Shown: positions 1 to 9,444 of the stretch, piece by piece
How positions within the stretch are numbered: the stretch's first letter is position 1
Layout of the letters: every line of letters begins with the position of its first letter
DNA from: Burkholderia sp. WP9
Lineage (GTDB): Bacteria; Pseudomonadota; Gammaproteobacteria; Burkholderiales; Burkholderiaceae
Assembly: GCF_900104795.1 (NCBI RefSeq)
Contig: NZ_FNTG01000001.1
Span: forward strand, 1 to 64,000
Direction: 5' to 3'
DNA length: 64,000 nucleotides
The notes under the pieces: generated by a model
Told to the model about the DNA's origin: nothing
Seen by the model: the letters and a program-made list of their open reading frames with translations, nothing else
Databases searched by the model: none
Made by a program: the position numbers and the translations under genes

Positions 1-78
1 CTGCGCGACCGTTCGGGCAAGTCGGCCCGGATCAAGGAAAAGCTGGTCTCGAAAGACCGCGCTGCTTCCCAAGCGTAA
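1..78 (+). CDS. rplS: 50S ribosomal protein L19, C-terminal end (partial)
   Basis: The first 25 codons and a TAA stop read as a basic tail (LRDRSGKSARIKEKL) that matches the C-terminus of ribosomal protein L19 in Burkholderia-type genomes. L19 sits at the interface of the 30S and 50S subunits. The gene begins before the window. A strong hairpin terminator follows directly, as expected at the end of the rpsP-rimM-trmD-rplS operon. The identification rests on a short tail and the context. Confidence 0.8.
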   Translation: MRDRSGKSARIKEKLVSKDRAASQA

Positions 79-88
79 ATGCTGTAAG

Positions 89-116
89 AAAAAGCACCCC
101 TCGCGGGTGCTTTTTT
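89..116 (+). terminator. Rho-independent terminator after rplS
   Basis: An 11-bp perfect stem (AAAAAGCACCC with GGGTGCTTTTT, loop CTCGC) is followed by a T-run. It closes the ribosomal protein operon. Confidence 0.92.
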
Positions 117-171
117 GTTTGCCAGGTCAAAATAGCGGCATGTCCCCTATCCGCCTATTTCGAGAGACCCG

Positions 172-894
172 TTGATCCGCCCCGTCTTTGAGCCTGAAAC
201 TCTGCCTGTCGAAGCGACGGGCGCCGATCTGCCGCCGGTGGCCGGCGACCGTCTCACGCCTGACGGCCTGCGCGCACGCTTCGAGCAGCGCCTTGCCTGG
301 ACTCCCGAACCTATCGTCGAAGCGCCGTGGCGCGATACGCATGCCGATCCGCGAGTTGCCGCGGTGCTGGTGCCGCTGGTGGTGCGCGAGCGCGGCCTGA
401 CCGTGCTGCTGACCCAGCGCGCCGACCATCTGAACGATCATGCGGGGCAGGTGAGCTTTCCCGGTGGCCGTCACGAACCCTTCGATGCGGACGCCACCGC
501 CACCGCGCTGCGTGAAGCACAGGAAGAGGTGGGTCTTGCGCCCTCGCGTGTGGAGATTCTCGGCGCCTTGCCGGACTACCTGACGGGCACTGGTTTTCGC
601 GTGACGCCGGTAATCGGCCTCGTGCATCCGCCGTTCACAGTGAAAGCGGACGCGCTCGAAGTGGCCGAAGTCTTCGAAGTGCCACTCGCCTTTCTCATGA
701 ACCCCGCCCATCACGAAGAGCGCGTGTTTCGCTACGAGGGCGGTGAGCGGCGCTTCTTCGCCATGCCGTATCCGCGTGCCGCGTCGGCCGAAGCGCAGGC
801 TGCGGAGAGCGGAAGCGAGCTCGGTGGTCACTACTTCATCTGGGGCGCAACGGCGGCGATGCTGCGCAACTTCTATCGCTTCCTCGCGGCGTAA
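172..894 (+). CDS. CoA pyrophosphatase-type Nudix hydrolase
   Basis: 240-residue Nudix hydrolase that probably cleaves the pyrophosphate of CoA or its derivatives to phosphopantetheine and 3',5'-ADP. The Nudix box is visible at residues 97-122 (PGGR, then REAQEEVGL), with the spacing of the NudL/CoAse group. The family-typical N-terminal arm precedes it. The reading frame has no ATG before the conserved region, so TTG at 172 is used as the start; a weak GAGA lies upstream. The gene stands alone after the rplS terminator and before the CobD-like gene, in the same direction. The substrate is inferred from the family. Confidence 0.85.
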   Translation: MIRPVFEPETLPVEATGADLPPVAGDRLTPDGLRARFEQRLAWTPEPIVEAPWRDTHADPRVAAVLVPLVVRERGLTVLLTQRADHLNDHAGQVSFPGGRHEPFDADATATALREAQEEVGLAPSRVEILGALPDYLTGTGFRVTPVIGLVHPPFTVKADALEVAEVFEVPLAFLMNPAHHEERVFRYEGGERRFFAMPYPRAASAEAQAAESGSELGGHYFIWGATAAMLRNFYRFLAA

Positions 895-1008
895 ACCGCA
901 CGGGACTGTGCAGTTGTTGGGTGTTTGTCAACGACTGCGCTCAGTCGCATCCGACCCTGTGCTATCGTTATAAAACAATCGTAAAACTCGAAAAGCACGG
1001 CGCATCGC

Positions 1009-1947
1009 ATGACTTTTTTCTCTGTATTGCTGGCTCTGATCATTGAACAGGTGCGTGCGCTTTCACCGAGCAATCCGGTGTCCGCGTTGCTTCAATACCA
1101 TGCGGAATCGGCGGCGCACGGATTCGATGCCGGCAAGCCGAAGCATGGCTTGCTCGCCTGGCTCGTGGTGGTGGTGCCCTGGACGTTGGCCGTGGCGCTC
1201 GTCTACTACGTGCTGTATCACATCCATTTCGCACTGGCGTTCCTGTGGAACGTCGCGGTGCTGTACTTCACGCTCGGCTTTCGCCAGTTCAGCCATTACT
1301 TCACGGACATCCACCTCGCGTTGAATAACGACGACGTGCCGCACGCGCGTGAAATCCTGAACGAATGGACCGGGCTCGATACCGTCGATATGCCCGTCAG
1401 CGAAATCGTGCGTCATACGCTGATTCATGCGGTGGTCGCTTCGCATCGGCATGTGTTCGGCGTGTTCTTCTGGTTTCTGATTCCGGTCGGTCCGGCGGGC
1501 GCGGTGCTATATCGGATTGCCGAGTATCTGGCGCGCACGTGGGCACGTCCGGTCGACGATCGTACGGTTGCGTTTTCGAGCTTCGCACAGCGCGCCTTCT
1601 TCGTGATCGACTGGGTGCCGGCGCGGCTGACGTCGCTGGGCTTTGCGATTGTCGGCAATTTCGAAGACGCGATTTATGCATGGCGCAATCATGCGCGCCA
1701 GTGGCCGGATGCGAACGACGGCGTGTTGCTGGCCGCGGGCAGCGGTGCATTGGGCGCACGTTTGAGCGGGCCGCTTGCCGAGCCGTCGAGTCTCGACGCA
1801 TTAGCCACCGGCGACGGCGGCCCGATGCAGGTCGGCGACGACTGCACGCCGCGCACGCTGCAATCGGCTGTGGGGTTGGTGTGGCGCGCGGTGGTGCTGT
1901 GGATGATTCTGCTGTTGATGCTGACGATTGCAGTGTGGCTGGCTTAA
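1009..1947 (+). CDS. CobD/CbiB (AmpE-like) family membrane protein
   Basis: 312-residue integral membrane protein of the CobD/CbiB-related family. Hydrophobic segments are visible near residues 1-15, 46-90, 145-175 and at the extreme C-terminus (about 288-312). True CbiB makes adenosylcobinamide, but this family is widespread next to housekeeping genes in Burkholderia, with no cobalamin genes nearby, so a cobalamin role is not supported by the context. It is followed by a bidirectional terminator shared with the convergent DUF2007 gene. Confidence 0.75.
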   Translation: MTFFSVLLALIIEQVRALSPSNPVSALLQYHAESAAHGFDAGKPKHGLLAWLVVVVPWTLAVALVYYVLYHIHFALAFLWNVAVLYFTLGFRQFSHYFTDIHLALNNDDVPHAREILNEWTGLDTVDMPVSEIVRHTLIHAVVASHRHVFGVFFWFLIPVGPAGAVLYRIAEYLARTWARPVDDRTVAFSSFAQRAFFVIDWVPARLTSLGFAIVGNFEDAIYAWRNHARQWPDANDGVLLAAGSGALGARLSGPLAEPSSLDALATGDGGPMQVGDDCTPRTLQSAVGLVWRAVVLWMILLLMLTIAVWLA

Positions 1948-1970
1948 AGTCGCTTAGCTGATCTTGATTG

Positions 1971-2007
1971 GCATAAAAAAACCGGACAACGTCCGGTTTT
2001 TTTATGC
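1971..2007. terminator. Bidirectional Rho-independent terminator
   Basis: A perfect 17-bp stem (arms 1971-1987 and 1991-2007) with a 3-nt loop has a GC core flanked by an A-run on one side and a T-run on the other. It can terminate both the CobD-like gene and the convergent rsgA-DUF2007 operon. Confidence 0.95.
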
Positions 2008-2051
2008 CTGCAAATCATCCTGAAATAAGCTGACACCGATCTCGTGCGGAA

Positions 2052-2372
2052 TCACCCATCCCGCGGATCGCGCGCCGTCCCGCACTGCCAGCACACCGTA
2101 AACTGCGCCTCGAGCGTTTCACCACAGTGCCGACACCGCCAGCCGGGCGTTCCCGCCGCCGGCCCGTGCGACGCTGCATCGATCAACCTTCGCGCCATCG
2201 CCTCATCACGTTCATCGACGAGCCAAAGCTCCGGCGAGCACTGATCCGCCGGAATATCGCCGAGCGCGCCGTTCAGATAACGGTTGTGTAACTCGCAAGC
2301 AATGCCCGCGGTGGCCAGCACATTGACCCAGTGCTGCCCGATGATCAGATTCGGCGCGCGCATCAGTTTCAT
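2052..2372 (-). CDS. DUF2007 protein with C-terminal zinc ribbon
   Basis: 106-residue protein. The N-terminal two thirds match the DUF2007 (putative signal-transducing protein) fold. The C-terminus has two CxxC pairs (CRHCGETL and CWQCG), a probable zinc ribbon. The ATG at 2372 lies one base after the rsgA stop, so translation is coupled. A longer in-frame extension into rsgA is rejected because it is out of keeping with the family. Function is not known. Confidence 0.8.
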   Translation of the reverse strand: MKLMRAPNLIIGQHWVNVLATAGIACELHNRYLNGALGDIPADQCSPELWLVDERDEAMARRLIDAASHGPAAGTPGWRCRHCGETLEAQFTVCWQCGTARDPRDG

Positions 2373-2373
2373 G

Positions 2374-3324
2374 TCAGCGCACGATCTGGCTGGCTTCGTG
2401 CACGAGTTGCGCATACAGCGCATGCCGTTCGGGGCGGATGCGGCCGTCCGCGACCGCTTCGAGGATCGCGCAACCGGGCTCATGCAAGTGATGGCAGTTG
2501 TAGAAGCGGCAGTTCGGCAGTAACGGCCTGAACTCGGGAAACGCGCGCTCGAGCCGGCCCTCGGTCAGATGATGCAGGCCGAACTCCTGGAAGCCCGGTG
2601 AGTCGATCAACGAACCGCCTATGCCGTCCGCACTGTCCGGCAGCGGATAGAGACGCGTGAAAGTCGTCGTATGGCGCCCGCTATTGAGCGCCGTAGAAAT
2701 TTCGCGCGTGGCGACTTCGGCATCGGGAATCAGCAGATTGACGAGTGTGGATTTGCCCATGCCCGACTGGCCGAGCAGCAGCGTCGAATGACCATGCAGA
2801 TGTTCGATCAACGCGGCACGTGCGGCCTCGGGCTGAGTCTTGATCGACACCTCCACGACCGTATAACCCAACGCGCGATACGGCTCGAGCCGTTTGCGCG
2901 CGCCTTCGAGCGCACCGGTCACGTCGGTCTTGTTCAGTACGATCAACGGCTTCAGTTCGTTCGCCTCGGCCGCGACGAGCGCGCGCCCGAGCAGGTCTTC
3001 GCTGAAGTGCGGTTCAGTGGCGAGCACGATCAGCAACTGGTCGAGGTTGGCCGCGAACAGCTTCGATTTGTACTGATCCGAGCGATATAGCAGATTGCGC
3101 CGCTCGCCGATCTCGACGATCACGCCTTGATCCGCCGAAGCCAACTCGTAAATCACGTGATCGCCGACCGCCACCTCGCTGCGCTTGCCGCGCGGGAAGC
3201 ATTGAAGCATGGCGCCGCCGTCGTCCGGTGCGACGAGATAGTGGCGGCCATGCGCGGCCACCACGAGGCCGCCTACACGCGCGCTGGACGGCGCGCGCGA
3301 CGCTTTCGGGGAGCGGCCGCTCAT
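2374..3324 (-). CDS. rsgA: Small-subunit ribosome biogenesis GTPase RsgA
   Basis: 316-residue circularly permuted GTPase that acts in late maturation of the 30S subunit. An OB-fold lies in residues 18-95. G motifs come in permuted order: NKTD at 131-134, P-loop GQSGMGKST at 185-193, DSPG at 241-244. The C-terminal zinc site (C272, C277, H279, C285) is intact. The start overlaps the stop of the M48 protease by 4 nt, and the next gene (DUF2007) begins 1 nt after its stop, so the three form one operon. Confidence 0.96.
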   Translation of the reverse strand: MSGRSPKASRAPSSARVGGLVVAAHGRHYLVAPDDGGAMLQCFPRGKRSEVAVGDHVIYELASADQGVIVEIGERRNLLYRSDQYKSKLFAANLDQLLIVLATEPHFSEDLLGRALVAAEANELKPLIVLNKTDVTGALEGARKRLEPYRALGYTVVEVSIKTQPEAARAALIEHLHGHSTLLLGQSGMGKSTLVNLLIPDAEVATREISTALNSGRHTTTFTRLYPLPDSADGIGGSLIDSPGFQEFGLHHLTEGRLERAFPEFRPLLPNCRFYNCHHLHEPGCAILEAVADGRIRPERHALYAQLVHEASQIVR

Positions 3325-4580
3325 GCGTGCCGCAGCAGGCGGTCGATCCGCTGCGACGCCGGCGGATGCGAGTAGTAGAACGCGGTGTAGAGCGGATCGG
3401 GCGTCAGGGTCGACGCATTGTCCTCGTACAGCTTGACGAGCGCATTGACGAGATCTTGCGCGTCGGTCTGCGTCGCGGCGAACGCGTCGGCTTCGAACTC
3501 ATGCTTGCGCGAACTGAGGCTGCCGAGCGGCGTGACGAAGAACAGGAACACCGGCAGCGCAAGGAAGAACAACACCAGCGCGAGGCCGCTATTGCCGCCG
3601 ACCAGCGACGGCCGCACGCCCAGCCCTTCATAGAACCAGACGCACTGCATGAGCCAGCCGAGCAGGGCGAGCATGACGAGACTGATCGCGAAGGTAACGA
3701 GCATGCGCTTGATCACATGACGGCGTTTGAAGTGGCCGAGTTCATGCGCGAGCACGGCTTCGATCTCGCTGCCCGACAGGCGCGCGAGCAACGTGTCGAA
3801 GAACACGATTCGCTTGGCGGCGCCGAAGCCGGTGAAATAGGCGTTGCCGTGCGCGGAACGGCGGCTGCCGTCCATCACGAAAAGACCCTTGGCGGCGAAG
3901 CCGCAGCGTTGCATCAGCGCTTCGATGCGGCTTTTCAGCGCTTCGTCCTTGAGCGGCTCGAACTTGTTGAAGAGCGGCGCAATAAACGACGGATACAGCA
4001 CCAATACGAGCATCTGGAAGGCGACCCACACGACCCATGTCCACAGCCACCAGAGGCTGCCGGCCTGGTTCATCAGCCACAGCACGACGAACAGTAGCGG
4101 CAGGCCGAACGCGGCGCCGAGCAACACGCCCTTCAGGCGGTCGACGAAGAAAATGCCGCGGCTCATGCGGTTGAAGCCGAAGCGCTGTTCCACCACGAAC
4201 TGCCGGTAGTAGTCGAACGGCAGGTCGACCACGCTGGTGATCGCGATCACCGCGGCGACCAGCGCGATCTGCCCGATGTATCCGCGGCCGAGCCAGTCGG
4301 AAATGCCCAGATCGAGCGCCTGCACGCCACCGAGCAGCGTAAGGCCGATCAGCACGGCCGCGCTGACGACGATCTCGATCAAGGTCAGACGCGTGCGCTC
4401 GACGGTGTAGTCGGCGGCGCGCTGGTGCGCGGTGAGCGCGATGGTGCCGGCGAACTGGCTCGGCACCTGCTCGCGATGTTGGGCCACGAAGCGGATCTGC
4501 CGCGACGCGAGCCACAGTTTGGTGCCGACCATCGCCACGACGGCGACGACGAACAGAACGGTGAAGTACAGGGTAGGCAT
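3321..4580 (-). CDS. M48 family metallopeptidase, Ste24/CAAX protease-like
   Basis: 419-residue membrane zinc protease. The active site HELGH is at residues 279-283 with the third ligand in EFEAD at about 361-365. Membrane segments are visible at residues 3-23, 65-85, 103-120, 150-195 and two after the active site, as in the Ste24 group. It is the first gene of the rsgA operon. Its bacterial substrate is unknown; turnover of membrane proteins is the usual guess. The gene is intact and divergent from orn. Confidence 0.92.
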   Translation of the reverse strand: MPTLYFTVLFVVAVVAMVGTKLWLASRQIRFVAQHREQVPSQFAGTIALTAHQRAADYTVERTRLTLIEIVVSAAVLIGLTLLGGVQALDLGISDWLGRGYIGQIALVAAVIAITSVVDLPFDYYRQFVVEQRFGFNRMSRGIFFVDRLKGVLLGAAFGLPLLFVVLWLMNQAGSLWWLWTWVVWVAFQMLVLVLYPSFIAPLFNKFEPLKDEALKSRIEALMQRCGFAAKGLFVMDGSRRSAHGNAYFTGFGAAKRIVFFDTLLARLSGSEIEAVLAHELGHFKRRHVIKRMLVTFAISLVMLALLGWLMQCVWFYEGLGVRPSLVGGNSGLALVLFFLALPVFLFFVTPLGSLSSRKHEFEADAFAATQTDAQDLVNALVKLYEDNASTLTPDPLYTAFYYSHPPASQRIDRLLRHA

Positions 4581-4748
4581 CCGGGGATTCCGTGGTATCT
4601 ATGCGAGAATTATATGTTTCTTCCTGCCTCGCGGCGGGAAGGTGAGTCCAAACCGGCTCGCACCAGCTTAATCCAATCTCAAACGAACAATCGCCGCGGC
4701 AAGCGGGCTTGCTGACAAGCCGTTTGCCCGGCCATCAGGGTTGCCTTC

Positions 4749-5360
4749 ATGACTGACATCCTCGCATCCACCGAACAGCCGCCGCTCGTGCGCAGCGACA
4801 TGAATCTCGTCTGGCTGGACATGGAAATGACCGGGCTCGAGCCCGATTCCGACCGCATCATCGAAATCGCGGTGGTGGTGACGAATTCGACGCTCGACCG
4901 CCTCGTCGAAGGTCCGGTTCTGGCGATTCACCAGAGCGACGAGACGCTCGCCAAAATGGATCAGTGGAATCAGAACACCCATGGCCGTTCGGGGCTGATC
5001 GACCGGGTGAAGGCGTCCACGGTGAGCGAGGCCGACGCCACCGAGCAAATCCGCGATTTCCTGAGCGTCTTCGTGCCGCCCGGCAAATCGCCGATGTGCG
5101 GTAACTCGATCTGCCAGGACCGCCGCTTCATGGCGCGCTGGATGCCGGACCTGGAGCGCTTCTTCCATTACCGCAATCTCGACGTCAGCACGTTGAAGGA
5201 GCTGTGCCGCCGCTGGCAGCCGGCCATCTACAAGGGTTTCCAGAAGCGCGCGATGCACACGGCGCTGGCCGATATCCACGAGTCGATCGACGAACTGAAG
5301 TACTACCGCGAGCACTTCCTGATCCCGTCGGCGCCGGACGCCGCCGGCGGCGCGGAATAA
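4749..5360 (+). CDS. orn: Oligoribonuclease
   Basis: 203-residue DEDDh 3'-5' exonuclease that degrades di- and short oligoribonucleotides to mononucleotides at the end of RNA turnover, including pGpG from c-di-GMP breakdown. D24 and E26 in WLDMEMTGL form exonuclease motif I; the later acidic residues and the histidine in [11 protein letters not shown] are present. The ATG at 4749 gives a 17-residue N-terminal extension relative to the conserved MNLVWLDME; starting at 4800 would also be possible. It is divergent from the M48 protease gene. Confidence 0.95.
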   Translation: MTDILASTEQPPLVRSDMNLVWLDMEMTGLEPDSDRIIEIAVVVTNSTLDRLVEGPVLAIHQSDETLAKMDQWNQNTHGRSGLIDRVKASTVSEADATEQIRDFLSVFVPPGKSPMCGNSICQDRRFMARWMPDLERFFHYRNLDVSTLKELCRRWQPAIYKGFQKRAMHTALADIHESIDELKYYREHFLIPSAPDAAGGAE

Positions 5361-5553
5361 CGGGGCTGATCTGCTTCGACGCGTAACGCGCCGGTGGCTG
5401 GCCGGAGCGGCGCCGCCTTCCGGCTGGGCGCACCTCGCTGGTCGCGGCTGACTGGCGCCTGCCAGTTCCCTGCGCCAGAGCGCGACCCAAAACCGAAGCC
5501 CCGGGAAGCCAGACGGCCAAATCACAGCGGCCAATCCGCGCCGTGATTCCAGC

Positions 5554-6216
5554 CTATGCAGACTTGGGCGCGCGCTGCGCGTTCTTCGGCCGGAACGCCT
5601 TCACCACGTCGGCGTTGGTTTCCACATAAGGCCCGCCGATCAGGTCGATACAGTACGGCACCGCGGCGAAAATGCCCGGCACCTTCACCGCGCCGCCCGC
5701 TTCGGCGTCGCGCAAACCTTCCAGCGTTTCCTTGATCGACTTCGGCTGCCCCGGCAGATTGATGATCAGCGCTGCGTGCTCCGCCGTTTCGCGGATCACG
5801 GCGACCTGGCGCGACAGAATCGCGGTCGGCACGAAATTCAGGCTGATCTGCCGCATCTGCTCGCCGAAACCCGGCATTTCCTTTGTTGCGACCGCAAGCG
5901 TCGCCTCGGGCGTCACGTCGCGGCGTGACGGGCCGGTGCCGCCGGTGGTCAGCACCAGATCGCAGCCGACCTCGTCGACCAGTTCGGTCAGCGTGGCCGA
6001 AATGGTCGGCGCATCGTCCTGAATCAGACGGGTGACCACTTGCCACGGTGAGGTGAGGGCCGCGCCGAGCCATTCCTGCAAGGCCGGAAGGCCCTTATCC
6101 TCGTACACGCCGGTGGAGGCGCGGTCGCTGATCGACACGAGGCCGATCAGGATTTCGTCGGGGTGATTGCGTGCCGGCTTGCCTGCGTGATCATGCGTCG
6201 CGGTCGTCATCGTCAT
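5554..6216 (-). CDS. mog: Molybdopterin adenylyltransferase
   Basis: 220-residue MogA-type protein that adenylylates molybdopterin ahead of molybdate insertion. The MPT-binding motif [16 protein letters not shown] begins at residue 90, and the SISDR start motif is at residues 28-32. Its start overlaps the 3' end of darP by 20-26 nt (two in-frame ATGs, at 6216 and 6210), so it is translated from the darP message. It faces orn; no clear terminator was seen in the 193 bp between them. Confidence 0.93.
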   Translation of the reverse strand: MTMTTATHDHAGKPARNHPDEILIGLVSISDRASTGVYEDKGLPALQEWLGAALTSPWQVVTRLIQDDAPTISATLTELVDEVGCDLVLTTGGTGPSRRDVTPEATLAVATKEMPGFGEQMRQISLNFVPTAILSRQVAVIRETAEHAALIINLPGQPKSIKETLEGLRDAEAGGAVKVPGIFAAVPYCIDLIGGPYVETNADVVKAFRPKNAQRAPKSA

Positions 6217-6805
6217 CGTCGTCCAGGGCGTCGTCGGCGTCGGAATCGGTCTGCGCGGACGGGCCGTCCGCGTTCTTGATCCACTGGAACAGTTCGCGGA
6301 AGTAGCGCGGCGGCTTGCTCTGCTGCGCTTCCTTGCGTGCGTTGCGGATCAGCGTGCGCCCCTGCTGCGGGTCGGCGTTCGGGTGCTGGCGGATGAAATC
6401 GGTCAGCGCGGCGTCGTCGGCGAGCAGTTTTTCGCGGGTGCGCTCGATCCAGTGGAGTTTGGCCGTTTCCGCTTTGTTGACGCCGTTATAGGTGTCGAGC
6501 GCGGTGCGCAGCGCGGCGGTTTCCTCGTCCAGCAGCGAGCGCATCACGCGGCCGACGTACTGCACCTGGCGGCGCTTGCCTTCGTGATCGGTGATGCGGC
6601 GCGCTTCGCGCACGGCGTCGTCGAGCTTTTCGGGCATCGGCATGCGCTTGAGCGCGTCTTTGGGCAGCGCGATCAGCGCCGCGCCCAGTTCCTGCAGCTC
6701 GTGCATTTCGCGCTTGAGCTGAGACTTGCTGGGACGGTCGTAGCCGTTTTCGTCGACTTCCGGCTCGGCGGATTCGATGGGTTGAATGCGGGTTTTGCGT
6801 GTCAT
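6191..6805 (-). CDS. darP: Ribosome-associated protein DarP (YjgA, DUF615)
   Basis: 204-residue protein of the DUF615 family, which acts late in 50S subunit assembly. The family core runs from [16 protein letters not shown] to [12 protein letters not shown]. The last residues form an Asp run (about 180-204), whose codons double as the ribosome-binding and start region of mog. The ATG at 6805 fits the family; a longer upstream reading is rejected. It is divergent from pmbA. Confidence 0.93.
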   Translation of the reverse strand: MTRKTRIQPIESAEPEVDENGYDRPSKSQLKREMHELQELGAALIALPKDALKRMPMPEKLDDAVREARRITDHEGKRRQVQYVGRVMRSLLDEETAALRTALDTYNGVNKAETAKLHWIERTREKLLADDAALTDFIRQHPNADPQQGRTLIRNARKEAQQSKPPRYFRELFQWIKNADGPSAQTDSDADDALDDDDDDDRDA

Positions 6806-7059
6806 ACCGATATTGTAGCGTGCCGCGCCCGCTGAACCGCCGTGCTGCTGCGCACAAGGCCTCGCGCCCTGCGAAGCGATGGCGGCGCGGCGCATGCGCG
6901 AGGCGCTGCGAATGCCAGGTACGGCGTCGCGTACCTTGCTATGATCGCGGGATGCATAACCCGACACGGGCGCGCGCATGCGTGAGGCATGTGCGTAACC
7001 GGTGCGAACATAGCGAACACACCCAGGGCCGCTCGGCCCCGAACAGGACGGCAACGACA

Positions 7060-8430
7060 ATGGCAGCAGACATGGACGTCAAGCAGCGCTTTTTTCCGCA
7101 TACCCAGGATGAGCTGAAGGAAATCGCCTCGGACATCCTTCGTCACGCGAAGTCGCTCGGCGGTACCGACGCGGCGACCGAGATTTCCGAAGGCGACGGC
7201 CTGTCCGTCTCCGTGCGGCGCGGCGAAGTCGAGACGATCGAGCACAACCGCGACAAGATGGTCGGCGTGACGGTGTTCATCGGCAACAAGCGCGGCAACG
7301 CGAGCACTTCGGACTTTTCGTCGCAGGCTTTGAAGGACACGGTTGCGGCGGCCTACAACATCGCGCGCTTCACGGCCGAAGACGACTGCGCGGGTCTCGC
7401 CGAAGCCGAATTGCTGGAAACGGCGCCGCGCGATCTCGATCTCTATCACCCGTGGAATCTGTCCGCGGATGAAGCGGTGGAAATTGCCCGCCGCTCGGAA
7501 GACGCCGCGTTCGCCACCGATCCGCAGATCAAGAATTCGGAAGGCGCGAGTGTCTCGGCACAGCACTCGCAGTTCGTGCTGGCCACCTCGCGCGGCTTCC
7601 TGGCCGGTTATCCGTACTCGCGCCACTACATCGCGTGCGCGCCGATTGCAGGCAGCGGCCGCAACATGCAGCGCGACGACTGGTACACGTCGACCCGCAG
7701 CGCCGAAGAACTGGCCGATCCCGAAGCCGTGGGCCGTTACGCGGCGCAACGCGCGCTCGCGCGCATCGGCGCGCGCGGTCTGGATACGCGCAAGGTGCCG
7801 GTGCTGTTCGAAGCGCCGCTCGCCGCGGGCCTGCTCGGCGCGTTCGTGCAAGCCACGAGCGGCGGCGCGCTGTATCGCAAGACCTCGTTCCTCGTCGACA
7901 GCCTCGGCAAGCCGGTGTTCGCGCCGCACGTGCAGGTGCTCGAAGACCCGCATATCGCGCGTGCCATGGGCAGCGCGCCATTCGACGAAGAAGGCGTGCG
8001 CACCAAAAAGCGGTCGGTGGTGAAAGACGGCGTGGTGGAAGGTTATTTCCTGTCCACGTACTCGGCGCGCAAGCTCGGCATGCAGACCACCGGTAACGCC
8101 GGCGGCTCGCACAACCTGTCGCTGCTCAGCTCCAACACGCGCCCCGAGGACGACTTCGAAGAAATGTTACGCAAGCTCGGCACGGGCCTGCTGCTGACCG
8201 AACTGATGGGGCAGGGCGTGAACTACGTGACGGGTGACTACTCGCGCGGCGCGTCGGGCTTCTGGGTCGAGAACGGCAAGATCCAGTATCCGGTCGAGGA
8301 AATCACGGTGGCGAGCACGCTGCAGGAGATGTTCCACCACATCGTCGCGATCGGCGCGGATACGATCACGCGCGGCACCAAGAAAACCGGCTCGGTGCTG
8401 ATCGAGCGCATGACGATCGCGGGGCAGTGA
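7060..8430 (+). CDS. pmbA: Metalloprotease PmbA (TldE)
   Basis: 456-residue TldE/PmbA protein, the partner of TldD in a heteromeric metalloprotease that matures modified peptides and degrades the CcdA antitoxin in E. coli. The conserved N-terminal domain starts around residue 20, and the C-terminal motif [10 protein letters not shown] and the stretch after [14 protein letters not shown] are intact. The ATG at 7060 has AGGACGG upstream; the open frame extends about 260 nt further without coding character, so it is trimmed. Convergent with folA, sharing a terminator. Confidence 0.94.
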   Translation: MAADMDVKQRFFPHTQDELKEIASDILRHAKSLGGTDAATEISEGDGLSVSVRRGEVETIEHNRDKMVGVTVFIGNKRGNASTSDFSSQALKDTVAAAYNIARFTAEDDCAGLAEAELLETAPRDLDLYHPWNLSADEAVEIARRSEDAAFATDPQIKNSEGASVSAQHSQFVLATSRGFLAGYPYSRHYIACAPIAGSGRNMQRDDWYTSTRSAEELADPEAVGRYAAQRALARIGARGLDTRKVPVLFEAPLAAGLLGAFVQATSGGALYRKTSFLVDSLGKPVFAPHVQVLEDPHIARAMGSAPFDEEGVRTKKRSVVKDGVVEGYFLSTYSARKLGMQTTGNAGGSHNLSLLSSNTRPEDDFEEMLRKLGTGLLLTELMGQGVNYVTGDYSRGASGFWVENGKIQYPVEEITVASTLQEMFHHIVAIGADTITRGTKKTGSVLIERMTIAGQ

Positions 8431-8478
8431 AGCGATTTTGCCGCGAGCCGGCGGGCCGCCGGTTCGTCGGTCGATGAG

Positions 8479-8514
8479 AAAACGCCACGCGAGGTCATTG
8501 CGTGGCGTTTTTTT
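8479..8514. terminator. Rho-independent terminator between pmbA and folA
   Basis: A 12-bp perfect stem (8479-8490 with 8500-8511), 9-nt loop, A-run on one side and T-run on the other. It can serve both convergent genes. Confidence 0.9.
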
Positions 8515-8577
8515 ATATCAGTTCGGCGGCCACTGTCTGCTTCGAGCGGGCACGATTACCGCTGAAGCGGTCCGGCC

Positions 8578-9078
8578 TCAGACGCCTTTGCGCCGGTACG
8601 TCACGAACGCGTAGTCGAAGTCGTTCGGCGCATGCGCGCGGTGTGTTTCGTGCGCGACTTCTTCCCACTCGGTTTCGTCGAGTTCGGGGAAGGTGGCGTC
8701 GCCTTCGAAGTCGGCGGAAATCTCGGTGACGATGAGCTTGTCCGCCTGCCGCAACCCTTCCTCATACAACTGCGCGCCGCCGATCAGAAACGCTTCGGGC
8801 GCCTGATCCTGAGCGGCGAGCTTGAGCGCCTCTTCGAGCGTCGTGGCCGCGTCGCATCCCTGGAAGCGCCGCGCGGCATCCCGCGTCACGACAATGTTGC
8901 GGCGTCCGGGCAAGGGCCGGCCAATCGACTCGTGCGTTTTGCGGCCCATGATGATGGGCGCGCCCATGGTGGTGCGCTTGAAGAACGCGAGGTCTTCGGG
9001 GAGTCGCCAGGGCAACTGGTTGTCGCGGCCGATCACGCCGTTATTGGCGCGAGCGACGATCAGGGTGAGCGTCGTCAT
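8578..9078 (-). CDS. folA: Dihydrofolate reductase
   Basis: 166-residue enzyme that reduces dihydrofolate to tetrahydrofolate with NADPH, the partner reaction to thymidylate synthase. Family motifs are visible: the N-terminal [35 protein letters not shown], and [11 protein letters not shown]. The length is normal. The ATG at 9078 fits the conserved start [11 protein letters not shown]. In Burkholderia relatives folA lies near thyA; here the amyloid-like locus lies between them. Confidence 0.95.
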   Translation of the reverse strand: MTTLTLIVARANNGVIGRDNQLPWRLPEDLAFFKRTTMGAPIIMGRKTHESIGRPLPGRRNIVVTRDAARRFQGCDAATTLEEALKLAAQDQAPEAFLIGGAQLYEEGLRQADKLIVTEISADFEGDATFPELDETEWEEVAHETHRAHAPNDFDYAFVTYRRKGV

Positions 9079-9444
9079 CGAATGGAAAGGGGAACGTAAC
9101 CGGACCGATTCTACCTGACGCGCAAGGCCATGCCGCCGAGGCGGGTGGCGAGCCGGCGGCGAGGATTCGCGGCGGTATCGGAGCCGGCACGGACAAGGCG
9201 CGTGTCCCACGCGTTTCGCCGCAGCCGCGTGAGGTCGCCGAGTCGCGCGGCTGTGCGCGGCGCGCCACACATGTTCGACCGGCGTGCGCGATTGCCGTGT
9301 TCCCGGCGTTTGCGACTGTCAGGACCCACCGCCGTGTCCCACAGCCGTGTCCCCCCGGCGTGCGCGATCACCGTGTCCTGCCGCCGTTCGCGACCGCGGT
9401 GTCCCACCGCCATGCGCGGCCACCATGCCCCACCGCCGCGCGCG
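9079..9444. other. Non-coding, GC-rich stretch with degenerate short repeats
   Basis: No gene is supported here. From about 9290 to 9440 a degenerate unit recurs, of the type CCGTGTCCCACCGCC (for example at 9332, 9346, 9378, 9397 and 9422), spaced irregularly by 13-30 bases. Reading frames through it give only Pro/Arg/Ala-rich shadows. It is the leader of folA and the downstream region of the sigma-54 regulator. Confidence 0.5.
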
